From Basidiobolus meristosporus CBS 931.73 (Eukaryota > Basidiobolomycota > Basidiobolomycetes > Basidiobolales > Basidiobolaceae), in NCBI GenBank assembly GCA_002104905.1, contig MCFE01000299.1, positions 36,556 through 100,555 of the forward strand: a stretch of DNA of 64,000 bases, in the 5' to 3' direction. How positions within the stretch are numbered: position 1 is the first letter of the stretch; the number at the start of each line of letters is the position of its first letter. Shown here piece by piece: positions 1 to 11,533 of the stretch. Below the pieces are notes generated by a model. The model had not been told where the DNA came from. It saw only the letters and a program-made list of their open reading frames with translations, and searched no databases. A program made the position numbers and the translations under genes.

Positions 1-999
1 GGACACGTACTCACGAAAGTCAGAATATGCACATACATATTATATTCCTAAACTGCAAACTGTTTTGAGTCAAGTGAATCATTCCATGCGCAGTAAACCC
101 AATGAAAAACTCACCAATATCACGGATTAGTCATTCAATGCAATGCATTGTTCATTGGCTCCCCCTGCTATAGAAAGCGGGGAGAAATTGGTTGACACTA
201 GTGCAGGATGGAGAGGTAAACAATGTGGGGCTTATGGCAATCGTGATTGAATCCCCTTAGGAACGGTTTGATCCCACTGGCCGGCGAGATATCGCAGCTG
301 GTGGCGAGTGTTGAGCAATGTTGCCCAGCTTAGAGACCTGACTCATTGGCAGCTAAATAATGAGCCTCTTGTGTTCATGTGTCTATAATTGGATAAAAAA
401 GAGCCTAATCCGGACTGACCACTATCTAAAACCAATATGGCTTTTTAAATAAATGATCTGCGTAACAACAAATCCTCCATAATATACTTTACATCTGCCA
501 ACAATGTATGATGATTTCAATAGGCAATTCATTCTGGGAAAGTCTAGTCACATTAAATAACAATTTTCTCCATTTGTTTATAGAGTTCACGATTATGGTC
601 GTGTTCTCGTTGGATTCTTGAAACAAGCAGGGAATTTTGGCTACTCTTCGGTTCAACAGATCTTCTTTCTTGACATGATGGCCTGTTTCCCATCCTGCCA
701 AGCATACTGAACTGCTGTAATGAAGCCATGTGATGGGCGTGCCAGGTCTTATCCTTTACATTGTATTGTAAGCGACAAATGACCATCTAAATTTGAGTAA
801 TAAATACGGTTTGATTCGAAGACTGTTCCAAATATAGTATAAGCCCTCGAAACTTCAATCTAGCATAGGCTTTTAGAATCCAATCAGATGTTCGAGATAC
901 TATGGGAGGTTTCTAAGACTGAAATGATGTTGGGCCGTTGAGGGAAATAAATTCTGGCCTGCAAATCCAACCTTTCGCGGAGACAATTAATATGTTCTA
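1..999. other. Intergenic, no supported gene
   Basis: I see no recognisable gene here. A minus-strand frame of about 58 codons begins near base 729 and is rich in charged and Gln residues. It lacks any family signature and I do not call it. The last part should contain the promoter and leader of the membrane protein that starts at base 1000, but no clear TATA element is evident. Confidence 0.4.
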
Positions 1000-3285
1000 A
1001 TGAGGCTTCTTTACTTCCTCTTCCCTATATGCTCTTTTATCCTATATTTCCCTGGCTTTTCAACAGGTGACTTCGTACATAGCGGCCTTACCCACCTTTT
1101 GCATGATTTTTATGGCAATTTTCAAAAGAATGCTTCTGTAGTTTCCCCCAACTTCTATAATTTCACTGGTGTGTTCATCAAAGTTCATTTTGAAGAGGGT
1201 ATTGACTGTAAACTTTCCAATACCTTGCCTGCATTGAACCCCTCCAACGACTTGAGTCAAGCAAGTGGTACTGTACTGTTTATCTCAACAGAAGATTTAT
1301 TAGCCAACAAATGCAAAGGCTTTTCTGGAGTACGATACTTCCTACCCATTTCTACTCCCACCTTCACTTATTAAATTTTGTATGTCGTAGGTCATAAATC
1401 AGCTTGAAGATTTCATCTTGACTGTTGCCAACAGTCAACTCCCTCCGCTAAATGTGGCGTTATTCTCTTCGAGTGGACCTCAGGAAGTGGAATTTGGTGG
1501 TCCACGTGAGCCCTACGGTGGAAAAATTACTTCTCCACCCAATATTCATCTGGCTATAGTAAGCAAGAATGTTGGGGCCATGTTACTTCAGCAGACTGGA
1601 GGTCCCGTTCCATATATAGCCTTGATTACTCAAGGTAAGATTCTTATTGATAGGAGTGCAGATTCTGGGACTGATTCTCAGGGATGAATAGATCCCGGCC
1701 CATGGAATGTGGAAAATACGTCCTATCGGCTTGCTTTGCATCGCTGGTCGCTTTTTGTGCTGGTATGGCTTTAAACACACTGCGCCCTATTAGAAATATA
1801 CTAAAATGATTTGGTTAATGACAAGACATTCTTTGCCTTGATCTATGCCTTCTATCAGCTTATCAACCTGTTTTACCAAGAGGGTTGGCAATTTGACACG
1901 CGTATTATTCTTTATATCGCTGCGTTGGTAGTTTTAAATTGTATAAGATATATGGACTATTATCGATTTGATCTCCATCAATACTAACAAATTTATTAGC
2001 CTCACTTGTTTCTCTTGCCATACGTGGACAATCAAAAGGAATCCTTGTCATGACTCGAATCGCCTGGCTGATAGGGTATAGCGCTTATAGTGCGGTGCAG
2101 TTAAAATGGTATGCTCTTTAGAAACAAATGGCTGTTATAAAATTTCTCAAACTAACGTGTTACTCTGTCAAGGGGGCAAATCATATCTAAATTATTCCCA
2201 AACACCATATTTATCTCCTCCTTCTACTTCATCGTTTTCGTAATGATAAATTACCTTGTCATTACGGTCATGAATATTGCCGGTATTATGATTATATCCG
2301 AAAGACTCGACTCCGCTCTTGTTTACATAAATGCTATCTATCTGCCGCTGTTGATGTCTTTTCAAGCTTTATTGTTTTTCTATTATGGTAAGTTTGTTCA
2401 CCAATGTTTCATCAAGACGGCATTCTAAACCTTAAAATTAAGCAATGATGTACAAACGTGGTATGCAAGCGTTCCCAGTGACCTCTCGCACTAGAGTCAG
2501 CTTACAAAAGGTAATGTAATCCGTTATACATGAGTCTTCGGAGACAATCAACTGACAGTTGGGGCATCATAGCTTGCGTTACTTCTGATATTTGCCGTTT
2601 TGGGCTTTGTGTTCGAGGCTGTGTCCCAATTCCTACAAAATGGGGGCTTTGTAACTAGTATTACCGGAAATATTCTTATCTTAACATTCAACACCCTATC
2701 ACAGTTAGCCCTATTCAGCCCTGTTTTCGCCATCCTTTCCATTCGAGGAACAGATGATACTGCTACGTACGCTGCCGTTCTTCATCGCAACAGAAACGGC
2801 TCCTCTATGTCTACGCCTCGGCATGCTAGCACCACTCACTCCAACAAAACAGAGCATAATCGTCCTCAATCACATCCACTTGCTGTTGCTCACACAAATA
2901 CCCATATGCACACCCAGTCATATCCTCAAAGTCCCTCTGTTTATGCGGACAGGTATGACTTGGGACACCCATCAGAAGAAGCCTACTCTCCAAGCAGGTC
3001 TGTCTCAATCTCACTTGACCTATTGAATTCACGTCGGGTTTCGAGGACAGAGGAGATTTCAACCATCATTACGCCCCTCACGCCACCTCCACCCCGAAGA
3101 CGAGAAAAATCCAAATCCCAGATATCGACTCTTCAGTTGTTAACAGAAAACACCTCTGAAAAACCGGAGTTGCCTGCTGAAGCAACGACCTCGATGGTAA
3201 GTTGGCCAGAGAATCTCACCACATTCTTTGTAAGGAAACTAACCGATTTTTTTAGTCTGGAGACACGGTAATTGCTGCACACTAA
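1000..3285 (+). CDS. Signal-peptide multi-pass membrane protein, about 7 TM, Ser/Thr-rich tail
   Basis: Nine exons: 1000-1329, 1391-1634, 1692-1762, 1826-1940, 2000-2108, 2173-2387, 2443-2510, 2573-3196, 3256-3285. They sum to 602 codons (601 residues), and every junction keeps frame with GT..AG; intron 4 ends after TACTAAC. Residues 1-23 are a signal peptide, followed by a lumenal or extracellular domain of about 190 residues with a GGPxPYIALI-like end that weakly recalls a protease-associated (PA) fold. From about residue 205 come seven hydrophobic segments, spread over exons 3 to 8. The last 190 residues are hydrophilic, rich in Ser, Thr, Pro and His, and presumably cytoplasmic. The layout (signal peptide, ectodomain, 7 TM, disordered tail) suggests a receptor-like or trafficking membrane protein. 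I do not recognise the family, and the PA assignment is only a guess from sequence texture. Choosing AG at 1690-1691 and not 1680-1681 for exon 3 is what keeps exons 3 and 4 in frame. Confidence 0.75.
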
Positions 3286-4068
3286 TGGACACAGGCTTAT
3301 CCCGACAACTAATCTTATGATATTTAGGAGTCACATAGGATATCTTTCCTTGAGAACAATTCTGATTCTTAGCGGTGTAATCCAACCCACCCCAAGAATT
3401 CCTCATAGTCACCCGTAACAGCCATTGAGCACTGATTTGCTAAATACAACCCGACGCACTTTCAGTAGAACAGGAATAAGTGACATTACATATACTTGTA
3501 TATAGAATTCCCATTTTCTATCTCTTTGTCTCAACCACCTTGGCATTCTTGAACTAATGATGACCACACGGAATTGCAGCTTAATCCAGTAGAATAGGCA
3601 GTCATCTACTACGAAGCATGTTATGTTTGATTCGATTTACTTAATTTCTACCAGTTCGGTGTACCCAACAAGATTGCGCTCATCCTATTATAATATTAAT
3701 ATACAACCCAGCAAATAGTAAGCGACTTCCCCCATGTTGTAGCGGTCTACTTGCTTCTTGAACGTTTAGCGAATCGAGTCCATAAAACGATAGGGGTACC
3801 TTTAGCTTGCTAGCAGAGCTGTCCCATTTTCTGCAGGTGCCACTTGGGCACTGTGTATGCAATCAGGAATGTTTCTCCCGTATAGTCGTGTTGGGCAGGG
3901 TTGTCCGATTTGCGCTTGGGAATTTGGTAAGACATCGCAAGCAACGGTTAAAACGAAGCTAGTATTTATTTATAGCCAAAATGAGAAGCGTAATCGGGAT
4001 TGGAATCGGAATGACGGCGAAAAAGTATGTGGGCGAGAGAGGCCCCCGAAAAGATACTGACATGGAGA
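3286..4068. other. Intergenic between convergent genes
   Basis: The region lies between the 3' ends of the membrane protein gene and END3, so it should hold both terminators. No coding region, repeat or RNA gene is supported. Confidence 0.5.
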
Positions 4069-5745
4069 TCAAGTGGATTTTTGCTTCTCGATCTCTTGCT
4101 GTAACTTCTCTAGCTCTTCTTCTTTGGAGCGAATATGGCTCTCCAAGGACTGCTTTTGATTTCTGAGATTCTTGAGGTTCAGCTTAAGTGCATCTACAAC
4201 ACGTCGATCTTGCTGCTGTTGTGTGTGCTGATCAGAGGAAGCGCCAGCATTCTCGGCTTGCTCCTTTCTGTTTGCCAATTCGAGTTGCTTGAATTGATAT
4301 AGCTCCTCTAATTGCTCTCTGACCTTGGTGCTCTTGGGCTTGGGGGCATACTTGGATTCTTCCTCCACCTCTTGCTTCTTCCTTTCAATAGATCTTTCCA
4401 AGTCTGCAAGCTCCTTTTGAAGCTTCTCCTCTTCGTCGGAGACCTTGTATTTGGACCCGCTAGTGAAGGTGGCTATGGTTGCAGGCGGGATAAAGATGAA
4501 TGAATGGTCAGAAAGTCAAGTAAGTGTTTTGAAAGCTTACATGAACGTCCAATTGCAGAGCTAGCACCAACACGGGTCAGATAGCTCTCGGCCAACACTG
4601 CATTCTTGGCGATCTTGGCTGGGGTGGACCCCACTCTGCCAGCATCAAGTGGTTTGGTCCTAGATGCTGACTGAGCAGGAGCATCGAACAAAGACCGGGA
4701 AGCGTTCTTTCCATCCAGATTGAAGCTATCTATGATTTTCTGTGGACACTGGCGAGGCAGAGGTACCCCCTTTCTCAAATTATTGATGATATGTAGAAAC
4801 ATGTTGAATTGCTCTCTTTTTAAGCGCTGTTCACTCTTGAGATCGACCAATTGCCTGAAATTTGCTTATGAGACGCCTGCTTTCTAACAAGTCAGCAGCT
4901 GAACTTACCAAGCATTGTAAATCTCGTCGTTAGAGAGGTTGAACGATTGGAAGAGCTCATCAAGATTACTTCCTGTTGCCGAAAAATCCAGGGACATGAT
5001 GAGAGTCATAGATGAGTAAAAGTTGAATAAGCTTTTTCTTACCAAGCACATATTGGCCATCTACGGTGTATTTTGTAAATGTGTTTTCATAGGCAAACTT
5101 ATCGGACAACGGCAAATTCCAATTAAAGCTCTCGGCACCTTGATTTCCCTAAACCAGAGGAAGCTGATGAGTACTACGTCAGAGGGGAATCGCAGTCGAA
5201 ATACCCAACTAACCATGGAGTACTGGTGCGGAGAGGAGGTCGTGTTATTCTGGTAACCAGGGTAGGAATTCCCCGAGGGCTGGCTATGGGGAGAAAGCAG
5301 ACTTGAGGGTACCGAGGTGGGCAGGGGCTGACCATTTATCGATTCGTAAATGAGTTTCATGGCCACCACAAACTCGTCCAAAGTCATGGCTCCATCTTTG
5401 TCCATATCTGCAAGATCCCTAGACGATTTCCAGACGAACCCCGAGAACATTGGTCAGTTGAACGGCAGACAAACCTCCCGACCAGCACCTACCATATTCT
5501 CTCCAAAACGGAAACATCCAAACCGGATTCCAAAAAGACATTCCGCGCCTGGTCACCTGGAAAAGCAGCATTTAGAGGACTCACGCAGATGAAACGGTTG
5601 GGCGGTTGATGTGGTGACAGGTGGAAGGGGATTTGTGGGCTGAATGAAAGCTGTAGTCTGTCTAACCTGAAAGGAGTCCGTTGACCGGGTTCAAAGAGAA
5701 GAAATTTTCGGTAAATTTTTCACGTTCTCCAGGTAAGAAATTCAT
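4069..5745 (-). CDS. END3: Actin cytoskeleton-regulatory complex protein END3 (EH domain)
   Basis: Seven exons on the minus strand: 5745-5667, 5556-5493, 5418-5214, 5148-5043, 4972-4909, 4854-4541, 4472-4069, giving 412 codons (411 residues). End3 acts with Pan1 and Sla1 at cortical endocytic sites, coupling cargo and clathrin coats to actin assembly. The N-terminal EH domain (about residues 8-105) contains a canonical EF-hand loop DMDKDGAMTLDE inside an EH signature, preceded by a conserved IWDLAD. The middle (about 125-230) matches the second, EF-hand-like End3 module: SFNWNLPLSDKFAYE, YNAWQLVD, and a FLHIINNLRKGVPLPR stretch. The last 140 residues are coiled coil with heptads rich in Glu, Lys and Gln, ending KQKST. 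The ATG at 5745 leaves about nine residues before EREKF, as in other fungal End3 proteins. Family members are usually 380-420 residues long, so the length fits. Identification rests on architecture and motif order. Confidence 0.9.
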
Positions 5746-6628
5746 CGAGTAGAGCAGATGAGGGCGGTTAACAGTGTCTTCGAGAATATGGGAGTAGCTT
5801 TGACGACTATAGAGTACCTCGATTCTGGCAGAATCATTGCCTGTATCGTTGCCTAAATGAGCCAATGAGACACGTATTTACTGAAAATTCCTGGTTGATT
5901 ATCGCTAAATAAAGTTCATACTGAGGTGGGCATCGAGCTTATCCGGTGATTCTTGGTTACGGAGTTCGCACAGATTGATTTAGTATAATTGGGTAGGGAT
6001 GGAAACGTTCGTGGTTGGACCAGATTATTCCAAAATATTGGCTACCTTTCAAGGCGCATTCATCGGCATTCTCAAAATTCTTGAAATCTGTTGATAACGT
6101 GGCTGAGGTCTAAAACTCTGGTGTTATGGTAAAGTTGGATATAATGATACCAGACGTTTGCTTTGCTCTCACTTCATTTCTTATTTGTCCTAATACTCCC
6201 AGGATCCACCAGGTTGGTCTCAAGTTATCGAGGGAAATACGATTACTTATTTTTTTATTGCAATGTCAATGAAGTAATATGTATCATCTTGGTCGTCAAT
6301 GACCAAATCACAAAATCCGCTTGCTACATTGTGCAAGCCGCCTATGCTGACTTGGAGTGTAGGGCTTCTCGAGTGCATTACTTATCCAAACTGGTCTATA
6401 TCTTTCAACAAGCTTTCACTACTGAATCACATAGATGGTTCTACAAAATATGGATACCCATATCATCTTTTATACATCACCAAGCAGACATCTCACCTGC
6501 AGTAATTCATGTCATCCACCAGATTCTAGAGAGTACTGGAAGTCATAAGTAGAAGTAAAATAATTGCATGAGCACTTGCTGCTTTATTAAGCTCAGATAT
6601 TTGTACTTTGGCACGAACCTGTTGAGAC
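5746..6628. other. Intergenic, END3 upstream region
   Basis: This should contain the END3 promoter. A plus-strand frame of 129 codons (6163-6552) opens with TTG, has no family signature, and runs up to the solo LTR cluster, so I treat it as chance. Confidence 0.4.
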
Positions 6629-7322
6629 TGTTGTACATTTTGTGATTACACTTGAATATTCACTTGAGTTGGCCACTTCGATCAGTCTCCAAATCTAAGA
6701 GAATTCTGGCCAAATTCCTTGTTAGGACTTACTTGCGATATTTCACCAAGATATCAGGTACCCAGGACACAAGAAATTGTAAAGTTGCACAAAGAGTCCC
6801 GAACTTGGCACACATGTACTTGGTGTTGTAAGAGTTTTGGTGATATTGGAAGTGATTGGAAGAACAAGTAGATTATGTGATTTTTACTTAATAATCTATT
6901 GAATTTAAAAGCAGTATATATAGTTTACACTGTACTGGCTAAATAGCCATGTGAGATGTGTTTAGAAAGGTCCCAAGAGCGTGTGTGGAAAGTTTGAGCC
7001 CGCTTGGAGCACTTTTAAGATATTTCATGTTTTGGGTGCCAGATCTTTTGGTGAGATATCCCAAGTAAATTCTAATGAGGAATTTGGCCAGAATTCTCTA
7101 AGATTTGTAGACTGGTCTAAGTGACCAAATTAGGCGAGTATTTAAGTGTAATTACGAAATTTACAACACTTGGGGCCTTTCTAAACACATTTTACATGGC
7201 TAGTTTGCCATGACCATGTAAAGTATAAATACTACTTTTAGATTCAACTAATCATTAAGTGGAAACCGCATAGTTTACTCATTCTTCTAATTACTTCCAA
7301 TATCCCCAAATCCCTTACAATA
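6629..7322 (+). mobile_element. Solo LTR, family alpha (outer copy, interrupted)
   Basis: The sequence starts TGTTGTAC and ends TTACAATA (TTACAACA in sister copies). It is split by a second copy at 6824-7168. Without that insert and its 5-bp duplication it is 344 bases, the same length class as the copies at 24598-24945 and 55851-56199, and it aligns with both throughout. The flanks GAGAC (6624-6628) and AAGAC (7323-7327) form a 5-bp target duplication with one mismatch. No internal retroelement sequence is present, so it is a solo LTR left by LTR-LTR recombination. Confidence 0.85.
6824..7168 (-). mobile_element. Solo LTR, family alpha (inner copy, inverted)
   Basis: 345 bases from TGTTGTAA to TTACAACA, in the opposite orientation to the outer copy it sits in. 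It is bracketed by a perfect 5-bp target duplication, CTTGG, at 6819-6823 and 7169-7173. The clean duplication and intact inverted ends suggest it is younger than the outer copy. The two inverted copies together can form a hairpin in transcripts crossing the locus. Confidence 0.9.
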
Positions 7323-7339
7323 AAGACTAGGGATATTCA

Positions 7340-7753
7340 TGCTGTAAGAGGAGGTCCCATGAGGTGGTAAACTAACGTTAGGGCCTTTGGATGTGCTTGA
7401 TAATCTCAAAAACATATAGGCTTTCTCCGATTCTAAGAATCAGCTAATAACTTATAAATTAGATCCTATGCCAATACATCATGATTTAGCAATACAATAA
7501 GTCAATCTTAAAGGTCTAAATATAATCTTGATGTAAACTAAGTACTCACAACAAAGACAATGACCATCCAACCTCCAGTGGTTCCAACTGCTTAAGATAA
7601 TAGATACCCCCACCAAATATAGATAGCTTCATCACAAACCTTGTTAGTGCAGCATCTTACACAGCAAAGGAGGCTTTCATAGTTGTTGTGAGTTACTACA
7701 TATTGGAAGTGAGTTAGAGTGCTAGAGATATTCCAACACCTCCTCTTACTGCA
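7340..7753. mobile_element. Element with 16-bp terminal inverted repeats
   Basis: The left end TGCTGTAAGAGGAGGT and right end ACCTCCTCTTACTGCA are inverted repeats with one mismatch. The 414-bp unit begins TG and ends CA, so it could be a solo LTR of another family or a small inverted-repeat element. No matching target duplication is visible (ATTCA on the left, CTGAG on the right). No coding potential is seen inside. Confidence 0.5.
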
Positions 7754-7944
7754 CTGAGCTTAATACTCTAGTGTATTTTAAAAGAATGCTGTAAAGCTGA
7801 TGATCATAAAACTCCGGGAATGACTCTAGGAAGTGATAATCCAAGTTTGAGTCTATTTGACAGCCTACAAGACTTTCCTAACTCTGAGAGCTAGCACAGT
7901 CAATATGGGGAAGTCCAAAGTAAAGAGTTATATTCAGAGTCCTA

Positions 7945-8185
7945 AGATAATTTACCCTAATATTGGATACACACGGCATGAGAGTTCTCAAAGCTGTCCA
8001 AAGACCCCGAACCTTGCTCACATGCTTTTGGATCTTCCTATCCGACCATGTAAAAGCATAAATACCACTTGCACATTTAATAAATTATTAAGTGAAAGCC
8101 ACATAATCCATGTAGATAGAACACTCTAACGTTTGTAGGCTATGATCTAAGTGGATATTTAGGTGCAATTACGAAACTCCCAACA
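7945..8185. repeat. Rearranged fragment of LTR family alpha
   Basis: About 7945-8115 aligns with the right two-thirds of the family alpha LTR in the same orientation as the outer copy. About 8130-8185 aligns with the terminal part in the inverted orientation and ends CCAACA. It is a broken, partly inverted remnant without target duplication. Confidence 0.6.
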
Positions 8186-8712
8186 GTTTCTTCCATGTAT
8201 CCTTGTTTACATATAACGGGAGGAAATCAAGAATGCTCTGGAGCTTGCATTACAACTACGTTACAATATGAGGCTGGTGTTAAGTCTGTGTCACTTTTAA
8301 ACCAGGACAAAATCATAATATTTGGGCTATAGGGTGCCATTGGTTCTTTTCAAATATTTACTAAACTTGCTACGTCAATGCATTCAGAGCTCATTAATTC
8401 CCAAAGTTAATAATGCAATTAATGAGTGGTTCTTATTCGAGACAAATATCACCCCCTCTCCTGACCACCATATACACATGGTTTTGTAGAAGCGAAGACA
8501 TCTGTAGTGATATAGGACATTGGTATCAAAGCTATGTCAGAAGAATGATGTACGTGGTGTATAAAGATGGATGATAATACGACTGTTTCCCTATGAGTTA
8601 ATATTTGCAACCCAAGTGACTGAATGCACACCGATGAATCTGCAGTGGTATTGCTCACGGAAAAACAAGGATTGAATCACCAACACAAATCGTCACCACT
8701 AAAACTACCAAA
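8186..8712. other. Intergenic, nothing recognised
   Basis: No coding region, RNA gene or repeat is supported in this stretch. Confidence 0.4.
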
Positions 8713-9892
8713 TCATTGTAGTTGCACCATACGTATTGGTGTTGAACTTGTTCCTGTAACGATGTGCCATGTAGGCACCCACTTGTGGTGAGCGCAGGTA
8801 TGAAGATTCTCTAATACATTGTGGCTACGTTCAATCAAATACAATAGTTTTACAGGTTTATCCTGCGTGTGTGACCATGGTATCCGTATTTGATGAAGGG
8901 CACTTGGGCCAATATTACCTCCAAGCATCCTTTCAAGTGTCTAGCGAGGCGTAAGTTGGCATTCACATGAAACTTGCAAATTGCAATGGAATCAAGCTCA
9001 TCGACATATACGAGGCAGGGTTTCTCTGGGATTCCACAGCCTCCACTCTGTACCACCTGCACATGCGTGATGACGTTTTAACCGAATGTACGAAATTGTC
9101 CAGTGCTGACAGTACTACCTCAGGATTGCTGCTATTATTTGCAAAGATATTAATAAGAAAATAACAAACACATCTTACTGGCATTGAATTGGTTGGGCTT
9201 GGTGCTGTTTCTGAACAAATCATACAATTCAATAACCTCACTAGGCCACGTTTTACAACCAAGCGGCGCTAGGAAGTATGGAAAGTTGTCTAAAACCTGG
9301 CGCAGAGTAAGGCCCTGCGAGTGCAATATTCGACGATAGACAGATTCTTGGATGAGCTTAGCTCTCAAGGTGCTGACCATTGTAACAGTATCCGCACGTC
9401 GAAAGAAATAGCATCAAAGATGCAGTGGGCTCCACCAACAAATGCGTATCGCTGGTTGCCACAAATACAATCAGTTAGAACATGCAGCACTTATTCTCGG
9501 GGTAAACATAATTTGAGTAGGCGGATAATGATTACATCTCCCGGATTACAAAGAAGTAAATGACGTCCTTGGCGCTGGGATACAAACCGGGTGCCGTGGA
9601 GTGCATACGCACCAGTTGAAGTCTGGCAGTAAGATATCAAGACCAACTATTTGCCTACCTGTTGGCCACCATCAGTACCCCCCTTAAACCAGTGCAAACA
9701 AGGAATTGAACAGCTCAGCAGTGGTTGTATGCGGCAGGCTCTACCGAACGGTCCCATCATACTCCACCTGTAAATACTGATATTTCCTGATTTTCTCTCA
9801 TAGAGCAACTCCGATATCTCAAGCACCCGGGGTTGGGGCAATAAGGAGGTTGGGGAGATTAGTGCCCCTCCATCAGCCCCCATTGCAACCAT
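8713..9892 (-). pseudogene. Unidentified multi-exon locus, possibly decayed
   Basis: Several minus-strand segments look coding, but I cannot join them into one clean model. An ATG at 9892 (or the in-frame ATG at 9883, starting MGADGG) opens about 79 codons to a donor near 9657. A segment near 9624-9545 and another near 9450-9380 could follow. Then come about 9357-9188 (..LTLRQVLDNFPYFLAPLG..), 9125-9062 (..NPEVVLSALDNFVHSV..), 9060-8910, and 8930-8713, which ends in a stop. Some junctions, for example after 9181, give no in-frame splice, so the gene may be a pseudogene or the exon calls may be wrong. I do not recognise the product. MGADGG recalls the start of Rtf2-type proteins, but nothing after it agrees, so I did not use that name. 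Confidence 0.35.
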
Positions 9893-10664
9893 TAGGCTGT
9901 TGTGCTCTCATACATTTAGCTGAAATCTATGTTAAAAGAATCTTTGATGTAAGAAGGCTGACGGCTCTTGCAACAAGTTCTCCATACTGATTTGCTGACC
10001 GAATTAATGTTCCAATCCCGTATGGATGTGGCTGCGGCCGCAGTTGCAGGCCAAAAAAGCTTGGAAATCTCTTGATCAAGTGTCCATCTTGATTACATCA
10101 CACACTCTGAAGCACACTAGTACTTGTCTCACGCGGTGTCCGTAACATTCTTGAAAAGCCATTTTGTTGTCCCTCATTACCTGTGGGGCAAACCAACCTC
10201 ACACCCACTGCCATTTGCACCAGTCCAATTGCCGTACGCCCGCGAACCTGCTCGGATAAACTAAACCATCCCAAGTTGACTGTGATTCACGATTCATGCC
10301 TGTGATGCCTCAGATCTGGATTTGTTGCTGCGTAGCGTAGCTTCGGTAACTTGAATATGAAATCCACCAAGTCCGTATGATTCACGATGCATGGAGCACT
10401 TCATGCCACAGTAAGCCATTAGAAGACACCTCCCACCATCACCCAACACCCCAAATGAATATCAAATGTGTAAGAAAGCTCATATTCGTAGGTTTATCGT
10501 AACAATATCTATTACATGTCAAATACATTCGAGTCGGGGCTCAAAAAAGAAAATCGTTCGTTCAGACATAGATGCACAATTTACAGAGGTTGTACTTGCT
10601 ACATACGAAATTCAGTCATTAAACGCAAAGATGCTCACCTGTAACGAAAGCGATGCAATCTCTT
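9893..10664. other. Intergenic, nothing recognised
   Basis: The region lies between the unidentified locus and the 3' end of UBC7. Short frames on both strands lack any family signature. Confidence 0.4.
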
Positions 10665-11533
10665 CTATAGATAATCAGCCGATTTCCTAACGATACGTTG
10701 AACTTTCTTCTTGAATGTAGGATAATCATTACGCCACTCCTTGGCAGCCTCGATGTTGGCGGGAGATTCGTCATTAGGGCTGGAAAGCATGGAAATGACG
10801 CTGATCAAGATGGTCTCCACAGTATGAACAGGAAGCCAACGCTCGCTGGCCTGTTCATATCCGTACTTATCTTCACCAGGAGGATGCTTAAGAAAATCCG
10901 TAAGTTTAGCGGAAATAGGGAGTGTGGATGTTAAATAATGGTCATACCAAGATAGAGATACAAACTTCCCCATCCGGATACACTACCAAAGAGAATGGCC
11001 ATGTTAGAACAGAGGAATGTATAAAGGGCATTGTACGTCATACCATTGGGATGCCACATTTCGTTACTGAACTTCAACTTCGGAGGCATGAGGGGATAAT
11101 CCTGTACAGAAAGATGTTATTTTGACTGTAGTCTAATAAAGCACCATGTTCAAAAACTAACCGTTGGGAAGGTCATCCTTGCAGTAAAGAAGCCACCTTC
11201 ACTAAAATCTTGAGAATGAGTATACTTACCGGGAGAACAACAAGTAGATCAAGTCTTACTATAAAGTATCGGGGGGACCCAAGATCATAATTTCCCACTA
11301 AAATCCCAAGATTAGGGCCAGGAAATAGGGGGAAGGCAATAAAAAATGGCTACCTCATAGATATTGCTATCATCAACCAGACCTGCGGAAAATCCTTCGA
11401 CAGGATGCTTGGTCAATTCTATCGAGGAAGGAAAACATATGTTAATAAAAAGCGAAGATCATCGGATCATCGTAGCCTTAACACTACCTCTCAGCTGTTT
11501 TCGAAGCAAAAGTGCAGATTGTTCTTGAGCCAT
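10665..11533 (-). CDS. UBC7: Ubiquitin-conjugating enzyme E2, UBC7/UBE2G type
   Basis: Seven exons: 11533-11488, 11418-11354, 11297-11260, 11201-11162, 11101-11044, 10982-10948, 10886-10665; 168 codons, 167 residues, which is typical for Ubc7. The enzyme accepts ubiquitin from E1 on a cysteine thioester and passes it, with RING ligases, to substrates. Ubc7 is the main E2 of ER-associated degradation. The catalytic cysteine lies in GEVCISIL at about residue 90. It is followed by the acidic loop insertion HPPGEDKYGYEQASERW, which marks the Ubc7/UBE2G/Cdc34 class, then VHTVETILISVISML. The N-terminus LLLRKQLRELTKHPVEGFSAG and the YEGGFF and DYPLMPPKLKF stretches also fit. All splice junctions keep frame. 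There is no transmembrane anchor, so as in yeast it would need a Cue1-like partner for ER recruitment; that last point is inference. Confidence 0.95.

Noticed and set aside
553-786. Minus-strand frame of 58-77 codons near the left end
   Set aside because: No motif, no splice partner and no conserved context; could be chance in a moderately AT-rich region.
1635-1762. Alternative exon 3 of the membrane protein using AG at 1680-1681, which also reads a hydrophobic segment
   Set aside because: It puts the next exon out of frame; AG at 1690-1691 keeps both exon 3 and exon 4 in frame.
6163-6552. Plus-strand frame of 129 codons upstream of the LTR cluster
   Set aside because: It starts with TTG and not ATG, shows no family signature, and hydrophobic runs arise from AT-rich sequence.
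9830-9892. Possible Rtf2-like protein, from the MGADGG start
   Set aside because: Only six residues agree; the RING-like and following Rtf2 regions are absent.
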